Of a DNA stretch of 64,000 nt, positions 52,162 through 62,553 are shown one piece after another. The notes under the pieces were generated by a model, which ran no database searches, had not been told where the DNA came from, and was given only the letters and a program-made list of their open reading frames with translations. Origin of the DNA: Variovorax ginsengisoli (GTDB lineage: Bacteria; Pseudomonadota; Gammaproteobacteria; Burkholderiales; Burkholderiaceae_C); the NCBI RefSeq assembly GCF_006438845.1, contig NZ_RCZJ01000002.1:137145-201144 (forward strand), in the 5' to 3' direction. Position 1 is the stretch's first letter. Each line of letters opens with the position of its first letter. Made by a program: the position numbers and the translations under genes.

Positions 52162-52773
52162 TTATTTGCGCATGACCTTTTCAGACGGGGTCAGCGCTTC
52201 GATGTAGGCCGGGCGCGAGAAAATGCGCTCGGCGTACTTCAACAGCGGCGCCGCGTTCTTGCTGAGGTCAATGCCGTAGTAGTCCAGGCGCCAAAGCAGC
52301 GGAGCGATGGCCACGTCGAGCATCGAGAAGTTGTCGCCCAGCATGTACTTGTTCTTGAGGAACACCGGTGCGAGTTGGGTCAGGCGATCGCGAATGTGCG
52401 CGCGTGCCTTTTCGAGTGCCTTCTCGTTGCCTTTGGCGGTGCGGTTCTCGAGCGCCGCGACGTGCACGAACAGTTCCTTCTCGAAGTTGAGCAGGAACAG
52501 GCGCACGCGTGCACGGTCGACCGGATCGCCGGGCATCAGTTGCGGATGCGGAAAGCGCTCGTCGATGTACTCGTTGATGATGTTCGATTCGTACAGGATC
52601 AGGTCGCGCTCGACCAGGATCGGCACCTGGCCGTACGGATTCATCACGCTGATGTCTTCGGGCTTGTTGTAGAGATCGACGTCGCGGATCTCAAAGTCCA
52701 TGCCCTTCTCGAACAGCACAAAACGGCAGCGGTGGGAAAAGGGGCAGGTCGTACCTGAATACAGAACCATCAT
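52162..52773 (-). CDS. sspA: stringent starvation protein A
   Basis: A 203-residue glutathione S-transferase-fold protein that binds RNA polymerase and promotes stress and stationary-phase transcription in E. coli. The thioredoxin-like N-terminal domain is 'LYSGTTCPFSHRCRFVLFEKGM' with 'PYGQVPILVERDLILYES', and a helical C-terminal domain follows. An AGGAG site precedes the first of two tandem ATGs (52773, 52770). It is insulated from petC by a terminator. Confidence 0.95.
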   Translation of the reverse strand: MMVLYSGTTCPFSHRCRFVLFEKGMDFEIRDVDLYNKPEDISVMNPYGQVPILVERDLILYESNIINEYIDERFPHPQLMPGDPVDRARVRLFLLNFEKELFVHVAALENRTAKGNEKALEKARAHIRDRLTQLAPVFLKNKYMLGDNFSMLDVAIAPLLWRLDYYGIDLSKNAAPLLKYAERIFSRPAYIEALTPSEKVMRK

Positions 52774-52788
52774 GGCGAGAGACTCCTA

Positions 52789-52826
52789 AAAATCAAAAAG
52801 AGTGGGTCGCGTTGGCAACCCACTCT
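52789..52826 (-). terminator. rho-independent terminator after petABC
   Basis: Read on the minus strand, a perfect 9-bp stem (AGAGTGGGT/ACCCACTCT, 10-nt loop) is followed by TTTTTGATTTTT. It lies 43 bp beyond the petC stop and just upstream of the sspA ribosome site, separating the two operons. Confidence 0.9.
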
Positions 52827-52869
52827 GCGGGACCGGTCGCGTCACGCGACATCGGTCGGCATGGGACGG

Positions 52870-53625
52870 CTACTTGACGTCTTTCCAATAGGAAGCGTTG
52901 AGCCGCCAGACGAAGACCAGCGCCATCAAGAGGAACAGCATGACCCAGACACCGATGCGCACACGCGTGTTCTGCGCGGGCTCGGCCATCCACTGGAGGT
53001 AGTTGACGAGATCGCCCACGGCCTGGTCGTATTGCAGCGGGGTCAAGGTGCCCGGACGCGTCTGCTCCCAACCCTTGAACACCTCGACCTCGTGGCCGTG
53101 CTGTTCGACCTTGGTGTAGACCGGGCGACGATCGCCTTGCAGTTCCCACAGCGCATGCGGCATGCCGACGCTCGGGAAGGCCAGGTTGTTCCAGCCCGTC
53201 GCTTTGGTGTCGTCGCGGTAATAGGTGCGCAGATAGGTGTAGAGGTAGTCGGCACCGGTGCCGCCGTGGCCGGCACGCGAGCGCGCAACCAACGTCAGGT
53301 CAGGCGGGTTCGCACCGAACCACTCCTTGGCCTGGCGCGGGTCAATGTTGGCCTTCATCACGTCGCCGACGCGCTCGGTCGTGAACAGCAGGTTGTCCTT
53401 GATCTGCTGCTCGGAAATGCCGATGTCCTGCAGTCGGTTGTAGCGCATGAAGGCGGCCGAGTGGCAGCCCAGGCAGTAGTTGACAAATAGCTTGGCACCG
53501 TTCTGCAGCGACGCCAGGTCGTTGGTGCGGTTGGGCGCCTTGTCCCAGGCCAGGCCGCCTTCGGCAGCGTGGGCGCCGGTGACGATACCGAGCGCAGCGA
53601 TCAGCGTGAGGATCAGTTTCTTCAT
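52870..53625 (-). CDS. petC: cytochrome c1 of the bc1 complex
   Basis: A 251-residue cytochrome c1. The signal peptide is 'LILTLIAALGIVTGAHA'; heme c binds Cys51, Cys54 and His55 ('NYCLGCHS'). The axial Met is probably in 'FPSVGMPHALW'. The C-terminal anchor is 'GVWVMLFLLMALVFVWRL'. It passes electrons from the Rieske centre to a soluble cytochrome c. It is last in petABC, 16 bp after petB, and followed by a strong terminator. Confidence 0.97.
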   Translation of the reverse strand: MKKLILTLIAALGIVTGAHAAEGGLAWDKAPNRTNDLASLQNGAKLFVNYCLGCHSAAFMRYNRLQDIGISEQQIKDNLLFTTERVGDVMKANIDPRQAKEWFGANPPDLTLVARSRAGHGGTGADYLYTYLRTYYRDDTKATGWNNLAFPSVGMPHALWELQGDRRPVYTKVEQHGHEVEVFKGWEQTRPGTLTPLQYDQAVGDLVNYLQWMAEPAQNTRVRIGVWVMLFLLMALVFVWRLNASYWKDVK

Positions 53626-53641
53626 TCTTCTTCTCTCCGGC

Positions 53642-55042
53642 TCAGTGCGCAGCGAACGTCACGCGCTCGGGGACCGGCTTGAACGTGCCCAGGCGGCTCC
53701 ACCACGGCATCAGCAGGAAGAAGCCGAAATAGAACAGGCTGCCGACCTGCGAGACGCGCTCGCCGAGCGGCGACGGCGGCTGCACGCCCAGGTAGCCGAG
53801 GATCAGGAAGTTGATCACGAACACACCGTACAGGTACTTGTTCCACGTCGGGCGATAGCGGATCGACCGCACGGGGCTGTGGTCCAGCCAAGGCAGGAAG
53901 AACAGGATGATGACGGCACCGCCCATCACGACCACACCCCAGAACTTGGCATCGATCGAGAGCATGAGCGCGGCAACCACCACGGCCGCGATCACGATCG
54001 CGCCCTTGACGATGGCCGGAACGCGCGCCTTCCAGACGCCGAACACCGCGGCGCCGACGACGCAGGCGATGAGCGCATACATCATCTCGCTGGTGATGGC
54101 GCGCAGCATCGAATAGAAGGGCGTGAAGTACCAGACGGGCGCGATGTGATTCGGCGTCTTCAGAGAGTCGGCGGGGATGAAGTTGTTGTACTCGAGGAAG
54201 TAGCCGCCTGCTTCGGGGGCGAAGAAGATCACGGCCGAGAAGATCGTCAGGAAGATCACCACGCCGAAGATGTCGTGCACCGAGTAGTAAGGATGCGACG
54301 GAATGCCGTCCACCGGATGGCCGTCGGGACCGAGGTTGGCCTTGATCTCGATGCCGTCGGGATTGTTGGACCCGACTTCGTGCAGTGCGATCAGATGCGC
54401 CACCACGAGACCCAGCAACACCAGCGGCACGGCAATCACGTGGAAGCTGAAGAAGCGATTCAGGGTGGCATCGCTCACCACGTAGTCGCCGCGAATCAGC
54501 AGGGCCAGGTCAGGACCGATGAAAGGAATGGCAGCGAACAGGTTCACGATCACCTGGGCGCCCCAGTAGGACATCTGGCCCCATGGCAGCAGGTAGCCCA
54601 TGAAGGCTTCGGCCATCAGGCAAAGAAAGATCGCGCAACCGAAGATCCAGATCAGCTCTCGCGGCTTGCGGTAGCTGCCGTAGATCAGTCCGCGGAACAT
54701 GTGCAGGTACACCACCACGAAGAATGCGGAGGCGCCGGTGGAATGCATGTAGCGAATCAGCCAGCCCCAGGGCACGTCCCGCATGATGTACTCGACGGAG
54801 GCGAAAGCCAGGTTCGCATCGGGCTTGTAGTGCATCACCAGGAAGATGCCGGTCACGATCTGGATGACCAGCACCAGCATCGCGAGCGAGCCGAAGATGT
54901 ACCACCAGTTGAAGTTCTTCGGCGCGTAGTACTTGCCCCATTGGTCGTTCCACAGCTTGGTCAGCGGGAAACGGTTGTCGACCCAGTTCAGCAGTTTCTC
55001 GCCGGTCGGGGCATTGGGGGAAATTTCGTGGAATTCAGCCAT
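53642..55042 (-). CDS. petB: cytochrome b of the bc1 complex
   Basis: A 466-residue cytochrome b with eight to nine membrane helices. The heme ligands lie in helix B ('RYMHSTGASAFFVVVYLHMFRG') and helix D ('FFSFHVIAVPLVLLGLVVAHL'). The quinol-oxidation PEWY-type motif appears as 'IAPVWYFTPFYSMLRA', with P-V-W-Y in place of P-E-W-Y. It is the quinone-reacting core of complex III. It follows petA by 14 bp. Confidence 0.97.
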   Translation of the reverse strand: MAEFHEISPNAPTGEKLLNWVDNRFPLTKLWNDQWGKYYAPKNFNWWYIFGSLAMLVLVIQIVTGIFLVMHYKPDANLAFASVEYIMRDVPWGWLIRYMHSTGASAFFVVVYLHMFRGLIYGSYRKPRELIWIFGCAIFLCLMAEAFMGYLLPWGQMSYWGAQVIVNLFAAIPFIGPDLALLIRGDYVVSDATLNRFFSFHVIAVPLVLLGLVVAHLIALHEVGSNNPDGIEIKANLGPDGHPVDGIPSHPYYSVHDIFGVVIFLTIFSAVIFFAPEAGGYFLEYNNFIPADSLKTPNHIAPVWYFTPFYSMLRAITSEMMYALIACVVGAAVFGVWKARVPAIVKGAIVIAAVVVAALMLSIDAKFWGVVVMGGAVIILFFLPWLDHSPVRSIRYRPTWNKYLYGVFVINFLILGYLGVQPPSPLGERVSQVGSLFYFGFFLLMPWWSRLGTFKPVPERVTFAAH

Positions 55043-55056
55043 GTTCTTCTTGTGCC

Positions 55057-55671
55057 TCAGGCTTTCTTGTCTTCACCGATCAGCAGGCGCGTGTCCGAGA
55101 GGTACATGTGCGGCGGTACCGGCAGATTGTCTGGTGCGGGCTTGTTCTTGAACACGCGGCCAGCCAAGTCGAAGGTCGAACCGTGGCAGGGGCACAGGAA
55201 GCCGCCTTCCCAGTTGTCAGGCAGGGACGGCTGTGGACCGGACTGCAGACGATCGATGGGCGAACAGCCAAGGTGCGTGCAGATGCCGACGACCACGAGC
55301 ACTTCAGGTTTGATCGAACGGTTCTCGTTGCGCGCGTATTCGGGCGTGAACTCGGCCGGATTGCGTTCTGACTTCGGATCGGCAAGTTGTCCGTCGAGCT
55401 TGGGCAATTCGGCAATCTGCTGCGGCGAGCGCTTGAGGATCCAGACCGGCTTGCCGCGCCATTCGACCGTGAGCTTCTCACCGGGCTGCATCGCCCCGAT
55501 GTCGACTTCAACCGGTGCGCCGGCCGCCTTGGCGCGCTCTGAAGGCTGGAAAGTACTGACAAACGGGATGGCGGTTGCAACGCCACCCACCGCGCCAGCA
55601 CAGGTGGAGGCAATCAACCACGTCCGCTTGCTCTTGTCGATCCGGGGGGCGCCGACGGGGATGTCACTCAT
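55057..55671 (-). CDS. petA: Rieske iron-sulfur subunit of the bc1 complex
   Basis: A 204-residue protein. An N-terminal anchor ('TWLIASTCAGAVGGVATAIPF') precedes the Rieske domain, whose [2Fe-2S] ligands are Cys131/His133 ('CTHLGC') and Cys160/His163 ('CPCHGS'), with Cys136 and Cys162 forming the family disulfide. The start at ATG 55671 (MSDIPVG) has GAGGA upstream; an in-frame TTG at 55683 is less likely. The twin-Arg-like 'KSKRTW' suggests Tat export. It is first in petABC. Confidence 0.96.
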   Translation of the reverse strand: MSDIPVGAPRIDKSKRTWLIASTCAGAVGGVATAIPFVSTFQPSERAKAAGAPVEVDIGAMQPGEKLTVEWRGKPVWILKRSPQQIAELPKLDGQLADPKSERNPAEFTPEYARNENRSIKPEVLVVVGICTHLGCSPIDRLQSGPQPSLPDNWEGGFLCPCHGSTFDLAGRVFKNKPAPDNLPVPPHMYLSDTRLLIGEDKKA

Positions 55672-55829
55672 GGGGGTCCTCAATCTTCTCGCTGGGGGCT
55701 TGGGTCAACCCGCGATTGTAGCGGAGCGTCACAGGCTGATTCAACGTGCGCAGGCCTCGAGACGCACTCTCTTGCGAGCGCCGCCGACCCTATACTGGCC
55801 GCCGTTTCATCGCACGACGAGGTCCACAC

Positions 55830-56258
55830 ATGAGCGTCATGAAAGAGTTCCGCGAGTTTGCGGTCAAGGGCAACGTGATCGATCTCGCCGTCGGCGTGAT
55901 CATCGGCGCGGCATTCGGCAAGATCGTCGACTCGCTGGTCGCCGACATCATCATGCCGATCGTCGGACTGGTCTTTGGCAAGCTCGACTTTTCCAATCTC
56001 TACGTCGTGCTCGGCACGGCGCCGGCTGGCGTGGCCAACAATCTCGCCGACCTGAAGAAGGCCGGCGTGCCGGTTCTCGCCTATGGCAACTTCATCACCA
56101 TCGCAGTCAACTTCCTCATCCTGGCCTTCATCATCTTCATGATGGTCAAGCAGGTGAATCGGCTGCGCAAGAAGGAAGAGGCAGCACCCGCCGTGGCTGC
56201 ACCGCCCGAAGACATCGCGCTGCTGCGCGAAATCCGCGACAGCCTCAAGCGCCCCTGA
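55830..56258 (+). CDS. mscL: large-conductance mechanosensitive channel MscL
   Basis: A 142-residue channel that opens at high membrane tension. It shows the MscL hallmark '[32 protein letters not shown]' region in its first helix and a second helix '[18 protein letters not shown]'. A cytoplasmic tail follows ('[17 protein letters not shown]'). ATG 55830 lies about 33 bp after a TATACT box (55792-55797). Its 3' end overlaps pdxA by 14 bp. Confidence 0.96.
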   Translation: MSVMKEFREFAVKGNVIDLAVGVIIGAAFGKIVDSLVADIIMPIVGLVFGKLDFSNLYVVLGTAPAGVANNLADLKKAGVPVLAYGNFITIAVNFLILAFIIFMMVKQVNRLRKKEEAAPAVAAPPEDIALLREIRDSLKRP

Positions 56259-57315
56259 GCGCGTTCGGCGCGAGCGACCGCGCCATGCGGATCGCCTCGA
56301 TCAGGCTTGCTGCGTCGGCGCGCCCGGTGCCCGCGATGTCGAAAGCGGTGCCGTGGTCGGGGCTGGTGCGCACCAGCGGCAGGCCGAGCGTGACGTTCAC
56401 GCCCTTGTCCACCCCCAGGTACTTCACCGGGATCAGCCCCTGGTCGTGGTACATCGCGATCACCACGTCGAATTCTCCAGCCTTGCCGCCGACCGACCGA
56501 GCGCGCATGAAGACGGTGTCGGGCGCGTAGGGACCGCTGGCATCGATGCCTTCGGTCCTCGCTGCAGCGACAGCGGGCGCGATGATGTCCAGCTCTTCCC
56601 GGCCAAACAAACCGCCCTCCCCGGCATGCGGGTTGAGTCCCGCGACACCGATGCGTGGCGTCCGGCCGAGGGCGGCGACCAGCGCCCGATGCGCGATCCG
56701 GATCGTCTGCAACACGCCATCGACATCGACCGCATCGATGGCTTGGCGCAACGCCATGTGGATGCTGACAAGCACGGTGCGCAGCTCGTCGTTGGCCAGC
56801 ATCATGCGCACCGGCAGCTGCGTCAACGGCAGCCCAAGGTGCGTCGCGGCCTCGGCCTGCAGAAGCTCGGTGTGGCCCGGAAAAGGAAATCCGGCGGCCG
56901 ACAGCGATTCCTTGTGCAGCGGTGCCGTCACGATGGCGGTCACCCGGCCGGCCAATGCGGCGCGTGCGGCCCACACCACGCAATCGCCCGCAGCACGCCC
57001 GGCCGCAGCACCGACCTGCCCGATCACGACACCCGTCGGCGCGTCGATGGCCTGCAACAGCGGCAGGCAGTTCGGCGGCACCTGCGCCACCTCGCGCGGG
57101 TCTTCGATCAGCGCCATCGGCATGGCAGCGCCACTAGGTTCCGACAACGACGCGGCGGCCCGACGCAGCGTGGCGAGATCACCCACCACAAAACACCCGC
57201 GGGCAAGTGCGGGCGCGTCACGGAAAGCCTTCACCACGATCTCCGGGCCGATGCCGGCCGGGTCGCCCATCGTGATGGCGATCGGGAGGCCGCCAGGTGT
57301 GTCCGGCGTGCTCAT
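56245..57315 (-). CDS. pdxA: 4-hydroxythreonine-4-phosphate dehydrogenase
   Basis: A 356-residue NAD-dependent, metal-requiring enzyme of vitamin B6 (pyridoxal phosphate) synthesis. The opening '[20 protein letters not shown]' and the metal-binding histidines in 'FPGHTELLQ', '[12 protein letters not shown]' and '[14 protein letters not shown]' are all present. ATG 57315 overlaps the Nif3-family stop by 4 bp. Its last codons overlap the convergent mscL by 14 bp. Confidence 0.96.
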   Translation of the reverse strand: MSTPDTPGGLPIAITMGDPAGIGPEIVVKAFRDAPALARGCFVVGDLATLRRAAASLSEPSGAAMPMALIEDPREVAQVPPNCLPLLQAIDAPTGVVIGQVGAAAGRAAGDCVVWAARAALAGRVTAIVTAPLHKESLSAAGFPFPGHTELLQAEAATHLGLPLTQLPVRMMLANDELRTVLVSIHMALRQAIDAVDVDGVLQTIRIAHRALVAALGRTPRIGVAGLNPHAGEGGLFGREELDIIAPAVAAARTEGIDASGPYAPDTVFMRARSVGGKAGEFDVVIAMYHDQGLIPVKYLGVDKGVNVTLGLPLVRTSPDHGTAFDIAGTGRADAASLIEAIRMARSLAPNALRGA

Positions 57316-58085
57316 GCCGGGTTGTCGATGTCGATGAATTCGTGCGCCAGCCCGAGCTGCGCGGCCACATGCGCCGCCACCGCCGGCGCGCCATAGCGTT
57401 CGGTCGCGTGGTGGCCGCAAGCCAGGAAGGCCACGCCGAGTTCGCGGGCGTAGTGCGCCTGCGGCTCGGAGATCTCGCCAGTGATGAAGGCGTCGGCGCC
57501 CGCGGCGATGGCGGCCTCAAAGTAGCCCTGCGCACCGCCGCTGCACCAAGCCACGGTTCGGATGGGTCGCGTCGCGCCGGGCACCAGCGTCACGGGCCGT
57601 CCCAACATCTGCTGGGCATGCGCGGCGAGCGCTGCAGCATCGGCAAAGCTTTCACCGTCGATGCGCCCCCCCAGAAAGCCCAGATCCTGCTCGCCGAAGC
57701 GACCCGTCGAGCCCGGGTGAGCCACCAAACCCAGCCGGCCGCCGAGTTGCGCGTTGTTGCCGAGTTCGGGATGCGCGTCGAGCGGCAGGTGGTACGCGAA
57801 CAGGTTGACGTCGCTGCCCAGCAGCAGGCCCAGCCGCTGGCGCATCCAGCCCGTCACGCAGCCGTCCTGGCCGCGCCAGAACAGGCCGTGGTGCACGAAG
57901 ATCGCATCGGCTTCCGCGTGGATGGCCGCCTCGATCAGCGCGCGGCTCGCCGTCACGCCCGACACGATCTTGCGCACCGTGGTGCGGCCTTCGACCTGCA
58001 AGCCGTTGGGGCCGTAGTCCTTGAACCGCGCAGGTGCCAACAGAAGGTCGAATGCGTGCAGAAGTTCGTGGCGGGTGGTGCTCAT
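57312..58085 (-). CDS. Nif3-like dinuclear metal-binding protein (DUF34)
   Basis: A 257-residue Nif3/YbgI-family protein. The dinuclear metal site is marked by 'FVHHGLFWRGQD', with more ligands in 'YHLPLDAHPELGNN' and 'GHHATERYG'. The family is widespread and has been called GTP cyclohydrolase I type 2 in some annotations, but the true activity is unclear. ATG 58085 is 4 bp after the MFS gene and overlaps pdxA by 4 bp at the other end. Confidence 0.93.
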   Translation of the reverse strand: MSTTRHELLHAFDLLLAPARFKDYGPNGLQVEGRTTVRKIVSGVTASRALIEAAIHAEADAIFVHHGLFWRGQDGCVTGWMRQRLGLLLGSDVNLFAYHLPLDAHPELGNNAQLGGRLGLVAHPGSTGRFGEQDLGFLGGRIDGESFADAAALAAHAQQMLGRPVTLVPGATRPIRTVAWCSGGAQGYFEAAIAAGADAFITGEISEPQAHYARELGVAFLACGHHATERYGAPAVAAHVAAQLGLAHEFIDIDNPA

Positions 58086-58089
58086 GCGC

Positions 58090-59427
58090 TCATTGTGGCG
58101 CGGCGGCGGCCGGCTGCATCGGATGGCCGCGCGACGACATCGGAAGCAGCGCAAGCAGGAATCCCAGTGCCGCGAGCGCGCCGACGTAATGCGCCGGCGC
58201 CATCGCGTCCTTCTGCAGCCACACCGTCAGGATCACCGGCGTCAGACCGCCGAAGATGGCGTACGACATGTTGTACGCAAAGGACAGCCCCGTGAAGCGC
58301 ACCGGTGCGGGAAAGGCGCGCACACCGGCGATCGGCACCGTGGCGATCGTGCCGACGAACAGCCCCACCAGCGCGTAGTGACACACCAACGATGTCGGCG
58401 TGCCGGGCAACCCCGAGTAGAAGAGGTAGGACGTGGCGAACAGCCCGCCCCAGCCGATCAGCATCACGGCACGGGTGCCGATGCGGTCGTTGATCCAGCC
58501 CACGAAGATGCAGCCGAGCGTGAGCATGAGCGTGGCTACGGCGTTCGCCTCGAGCGCCAGCTTGGCCGGTACGTTGTGCACCTTCTGCAAGTAGGTGGGC
58601 GTGTACAGCACCACCACCACGATGGCGGCCGACAACACCCAGGTCAGCAGGCCCACGTAGAGGCTCGCAGCGCGGTGTTCGCGCAGGATGGTCGTGAGCG
58701 GCAGTTCACGTGCCACGGTGCGGCGATCGGCCAACGCCTGGAACACCGGCGTCTCGTGCAAAAAACGCCGCAGGTACACCGACACCAGGCCGAACACGCC
58801 ACCCACGATGAATGGGATGCGCCAGGCGAAGCCGCTGACTTCGGCCGGCGTGTAGTGCGTGTTGATCGCGACCGCGACCAGCGACCCGAGCAGGATGCCG
58901 CCGGTGATGCCCGAAGTCAGCGTGCCCACGCCGAAGCCGTAGCGCTTGGCAGGCACGTGCTCGGCCACGAAGACCCATGCACCCGGCATCTCTCCGCCAA
59001 TGGCCGCACCTTGCAGCACGCGCATTGCCAGCAACAGGAGCGGTGCCACCACGCCGATGCTGGCGTAGGTCGGCAGCAGGCCGATGACCAAAGTGGGCGC
59101 AGCCATCAGGAAGATCGACAACGTGAACATGCGCTTGCGGCCGAGCAGATCGCCGAAATGCGCAATCACGATGCCGCCCAGGGGCCGAGCCAGATAGCCG
59201 GCGGCGAAGATGCCGAAGGTCTGCAGCTGACGCAGCCAGTCGGGCATGTCGGCCGGGAAGAACAGTCCGCCCAGCACCGTGGCGAAGAAAACGAAGATCA
59301 CGAAGTCGTAGAACTCGAGCGTGCCGCCGAGGGCGGAAAGGGCGAGCGTCTTGTAGTCACGCGCGCCAAGCGTACGGCCGGAAGCCGACGCGGGCGCGGC
59401 GCCGGAGGCGGTGGCAGGTGCAGTCAT
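58090..59427 (-). CDS. MFS transporter of the metabolite:H+ symporter group
   Basis: A 445-residue inner-membrane transporter with 12 predicted helices. MHS-type signatures include 'LGGTLEFYDFVIFVFFA' in helix 1, 'RPLGGIVIAHFGDLLGRKRM' in loop 2-3, and 'RVLQGAAIGGEMPGAWVFVAEH'. Members of the group import carboxylates, betaines or shikimate; the substrate here is unknown. ATG 59427 gives a short Ala/Ser-rich cytoplasmic lead. It may be co-transcribed with the Nif3-family gene and pdxA. Confidence 0.92.
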   Translation of the reverse strand: MTAPATASGAAPASASGRTLGARDYKTLALSALGGTLEFYDFVIFVFFATVLGGLFFPADMPDWLRQLQTFGIFAAGYLARPLGGIVIAHFGDLLGRKRMFTLSIFLMAAPTLVIGLLPTYASIGVVAPLLLLAMRVLQGAAIGGEMPGAWVFVAEHVPAKRYGFGVGTLTSGITGGILLGSLVAVAINTHYTPAEVSGFAWRIPFIVGGVFGLVSVYLRRFLHETPVFQALADRRTVARELPLTTILREHRAASLYVGLLTWVLSAAIVVVVLYTPTYLQKVHNVPAKLALEANAVATLMLTLGCIFVGWINDRIGTRAVMLIGWGGLFATSYLFYSGLPGTPTSLVCHYALVGLFVGTIATVPIAGVRAFPAPVRFTGLSFAYNMSYAIFGGLTPVILTVWLQKDAMAPAHYVGALAALGFLLALLPMSSRGHPMQPAAAAPQ

Positions 59428-59720
59428 GGAAGAGAAGGAACGTCGATGAAACGGCATGGCGACGCCGCGCAGTGCGCAGCGGGGCCGGCGATGCATGCGA
59501 GGGCGGCGGTCGCTGCGGGTCTGCGCGGGCCGCGGCCGAAGCGCCCTGTGGGGCTTCCGGCTGCAAGTCGTTGGATTTTAAGGGTTTTCCCCTAGGAAGA
59601 ATTCGCTGCGACTTGATGACCCCAGGGCAACACACGCCGTCGTCAAGCCTTGGAGGACAATCTCGCCCTTGCGCCGGCCGCTCATGGTCACGCTTCATTC
59701 CTGTTCTTCGATCTCTGTTC
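59428..59720. other. 293-bp divergent intergenic region
   Basis: This gap separates the MFS transporter and the DegS-type protease. It must hold both promoters, but I see no clear -35/-10 pair, only short AT-rich patches near 59575-59605. No open frame with coding character or tRNA is seen in it. Confidence 0.6.
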
Positions 59721-60884
<1,164 letters not shown>

Positions 60885-60903
60885 TCGAGCAGACAGCGAG
60901 CGA

Positions 60904-60931
60904 GGTGCGCGGGCCGCTGTCGCCCCGCACC
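60904..60931. other. hairpin in the protease-tatC convergent gap
   Basis: GGTGCG/CGCACC plus an inner GGGC/GCCC (one bulged C) form a strong stem of about 10 bp in the 57-bp gap between two convergent genes. No T run flanks it on either strand, so it may block 3' exonucleases or act with Rho instead of being an intrinsic terminator. Confidence 0.4.
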
Positions 60932-60941
60932 GTCGGTGAAC

Positions 60942-61739
60942 TCAGGGCTGTGCCGAGTCCGTGCCCTCTTCCGGCGCCGCGCTGTGCTTCACGAAATAGC
61001 GCGCGGCGATGATGCCGACCTCGTAGAGCAGGCACATCGGAATGGCCAACGCAAGTTGAGACACGACGTCGGGCGGCGTGAGCACCGCGGCGACGACGAA
61101 AGACAACACGATGAAGTAGCCGCGAAAACTGCGCAGCTTCTCGATGGTCACCATCTCGAAGCGCACCAGCAGCATCACCACGATCGGCACCTGGAAAGCG
61201 CATCCGAAAGCGATGTAGAGCGAAAGAATCGCCTCCACGTACGACGAGATGTCTGGCGTGGCATTCACGCTGGGTGGCGTGAACTTCTGAATGAAGCCGA
61301 ACATCTTGTCGAGCACGAAGAACTGTACGAAGGCAATGCCTGCATAAGCCAACAGGCTGCCGAACATGATCAACGGCAGCGCGAACTTCTTCTCATGGCT
61401 GTAGAGGCCCGGCGCCACGAACATCCAGATCTGGTACATGAGCCACGGCAGCGCGAGCAACACCGCCGTCATGCCGAGCACCTTCAGCGGCACGAAGAAC
61501 GGCGAGAAAACGCCCACGGCGATGAGCTTGGCGCCGTCGGGCATGTGCGCACGGATCGGCACCGCAATCATGTCGATCAACCCAGCCGGCCCCGGCCAGA
61601 AGGCGAGCAGCGCTGCGGCCACGGCCAAGCCGTAACAGCAATAGAGCAAACGGTCGCGCAGCTCCATGAGGTGCGCGACGAAAGGCTGCTCGGTGCCGGC
61701 CAGTTCGTCTTCTTTGTTCTTGTCGGTGGAGTCGGCCAT
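60942..61739 (-). CDS. tatC: twin-arginine translocase subunit TatC
   Basis: A 265-residue membrane protein with six predicted helices, the receptor for twin-Arg signal peptides. The N-terminal 'FVAHLMELRDRLLY' with the conserved Glu and Arg, 'FVAPGLYSHEKKFALPLI' and 'VVAAVLTPPDVVSQLALAIPMCLLYE' are hallmark TatC stretches. It is last of tatABC, 60 bp after tatB. Confidence 0.97.
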   Translation of the reverse strand: MADSTDKNKEDELAGTEQPFVAHLMELRDRLLYCCYGLAVAAALLAFWPGPAGLIDMIAVPIRAHMPDGAKLIAVGVFSPFFVPLKVLGMTAVLLALPWLMYQIWMFVAPGLYSHEKKFALPLIMFGSLLAYAGIAFVQFFVLDKMFGFIQKFTPPSVNATPDISSYVEAILSLYIAFGCAFQVPIVVMLLVRFEMVTIEKLRSFRGYFIVLSFVVAAVLTPPDVVSQLALAIPMCLLYEVGIIAARYFVKHSAAPEEGTDSAQP

Positions 61740-61799
61740 GAGAGAGCGCTGCAGGCAGGAAGTCGGGGCGCGCGGCGCGCGGCCGGTTCGGCGTGACGG

Positions 61800-62261
61800 C
61801 TAGTTGATCTTGTGAGGGCGAAAGCGCGCGACGCGCGCCGCGCCGGAGAGCGCTTTGGTGCGCACGCCGTTGCGGGACTTGTACCACTGGGGCGTGGCAC
61901 CCTGTTTCAGGCGCCAATTCTTGCGGGGATGCTTGTATTCGGGAAACGGCACCGGTTCAGGCTCAGCCAAGGCAGACAGGGTCTGTCCGCTCTCAGAAAA
62001 CTGTTTCTCGAAATCGCTGGCGCCGCTGTGGATGCTTTGTTCGACGTCGCGCGCGGCATCCTGGACCGTGTCCTTCATCTTGCGCAATTCGTCGAGGTCC
62101 ATCGACCGATTGACCTCGGACTTGACGTCGTTCACATAGCGCTGCGCCTTGCCCAGCAGCATGCCGACGGTCCGCGCCACGCGAGGCAGCTTTTCCGGTC
62201 CGATGACGATGAGCGCCACCGCGCCGATCAGCGCGAGCTTCGAAATGCCGAGGTCGATCAC
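61800..62261 (-). CDS. tatB: twin-arginine translocase subunit TatB
   Basis: A 153-residue Tat subunit. An N-terminal membrane helix ('[20 protein letters not shown]') ends in the conserved Gly-Pro-Glu, then an amphipathic helix ('[20 protein letters not shown]') and a long polar, partly unstructured tail. The start is GTG at 62261, 10 bp after tatA. It forms the signal-peptide docking unit with TatC. Confidence 0.95.
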   Translation of the reverse strand: MIDLGISKLALIGAVALIVIGPEKLPRVARTVGMLLGKAQRYVNDVKSEVNRSMDLDELRKMKDTVQDAARDVEQSIHSGASDFEKQFSESGQTLSALAEPEPVPFPEYKHPRKNWRLKQGATPQWYKSRNGVRTKALSGAARVARFRPHKIN

Positions 62262-62271
62262 GCGATGCGGC

Positions 62272-62508
62272 TCAGGACTTCTGACGCGCTTCGACGTCGA
62301 TGGTCGACTTGTCGGTGGCCGGCGTGCCGGTCACATGTTGCGTGGGCGTCGTGGGCGTGTCGGTGGCGGAGCCGTCCTTCATGCCGTCCTTGAAACCCTT
62401 CACGGCACCACCCAGGTCGGAGCCCATGTTGCGCAGCTTCTTGGTGCCGAAGATCATGACCACGACGAGCAGAACGATCAGCCAGTGCCAGATGGAAAAA
62501 GAACCCAT
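62272..62508 (-). CDS. tatA: twin-arginine translocase subunit TatA
   Basis: A 78-residue pore-forming Tat subunit. It has the N-terminal helix '[17 protein letters not shown]' followed by '[22 protein letters not shown]', the conserved Phe-Gly hinge and amphipathic helix. A Thr/Pro-rich polar tail completes it. It is first of tatABC and follows hinT by 45 bp. Confidence 0.97.
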   Translation of the reverse strand: MGSFSIWHWLIVLLVVVMIFGTKKLRNMGSDLGGAVKGFKDGMKDGSATDTPTTPTQHVTGTPATDKSTIDVEARQKS

Positions 62509-62553
62509 GGAATAACTCCTGAAGAATGTGAAGAATTTTAGTCGGGGCCGAAA

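Noticed and set aside
57312..58085. Nif3-family protein as a second GTP cyclohydrolase I
   Set aside because: That label is an old annotation for the family; the sequence only supports a dinuclear metal protein, and a true folE is present.
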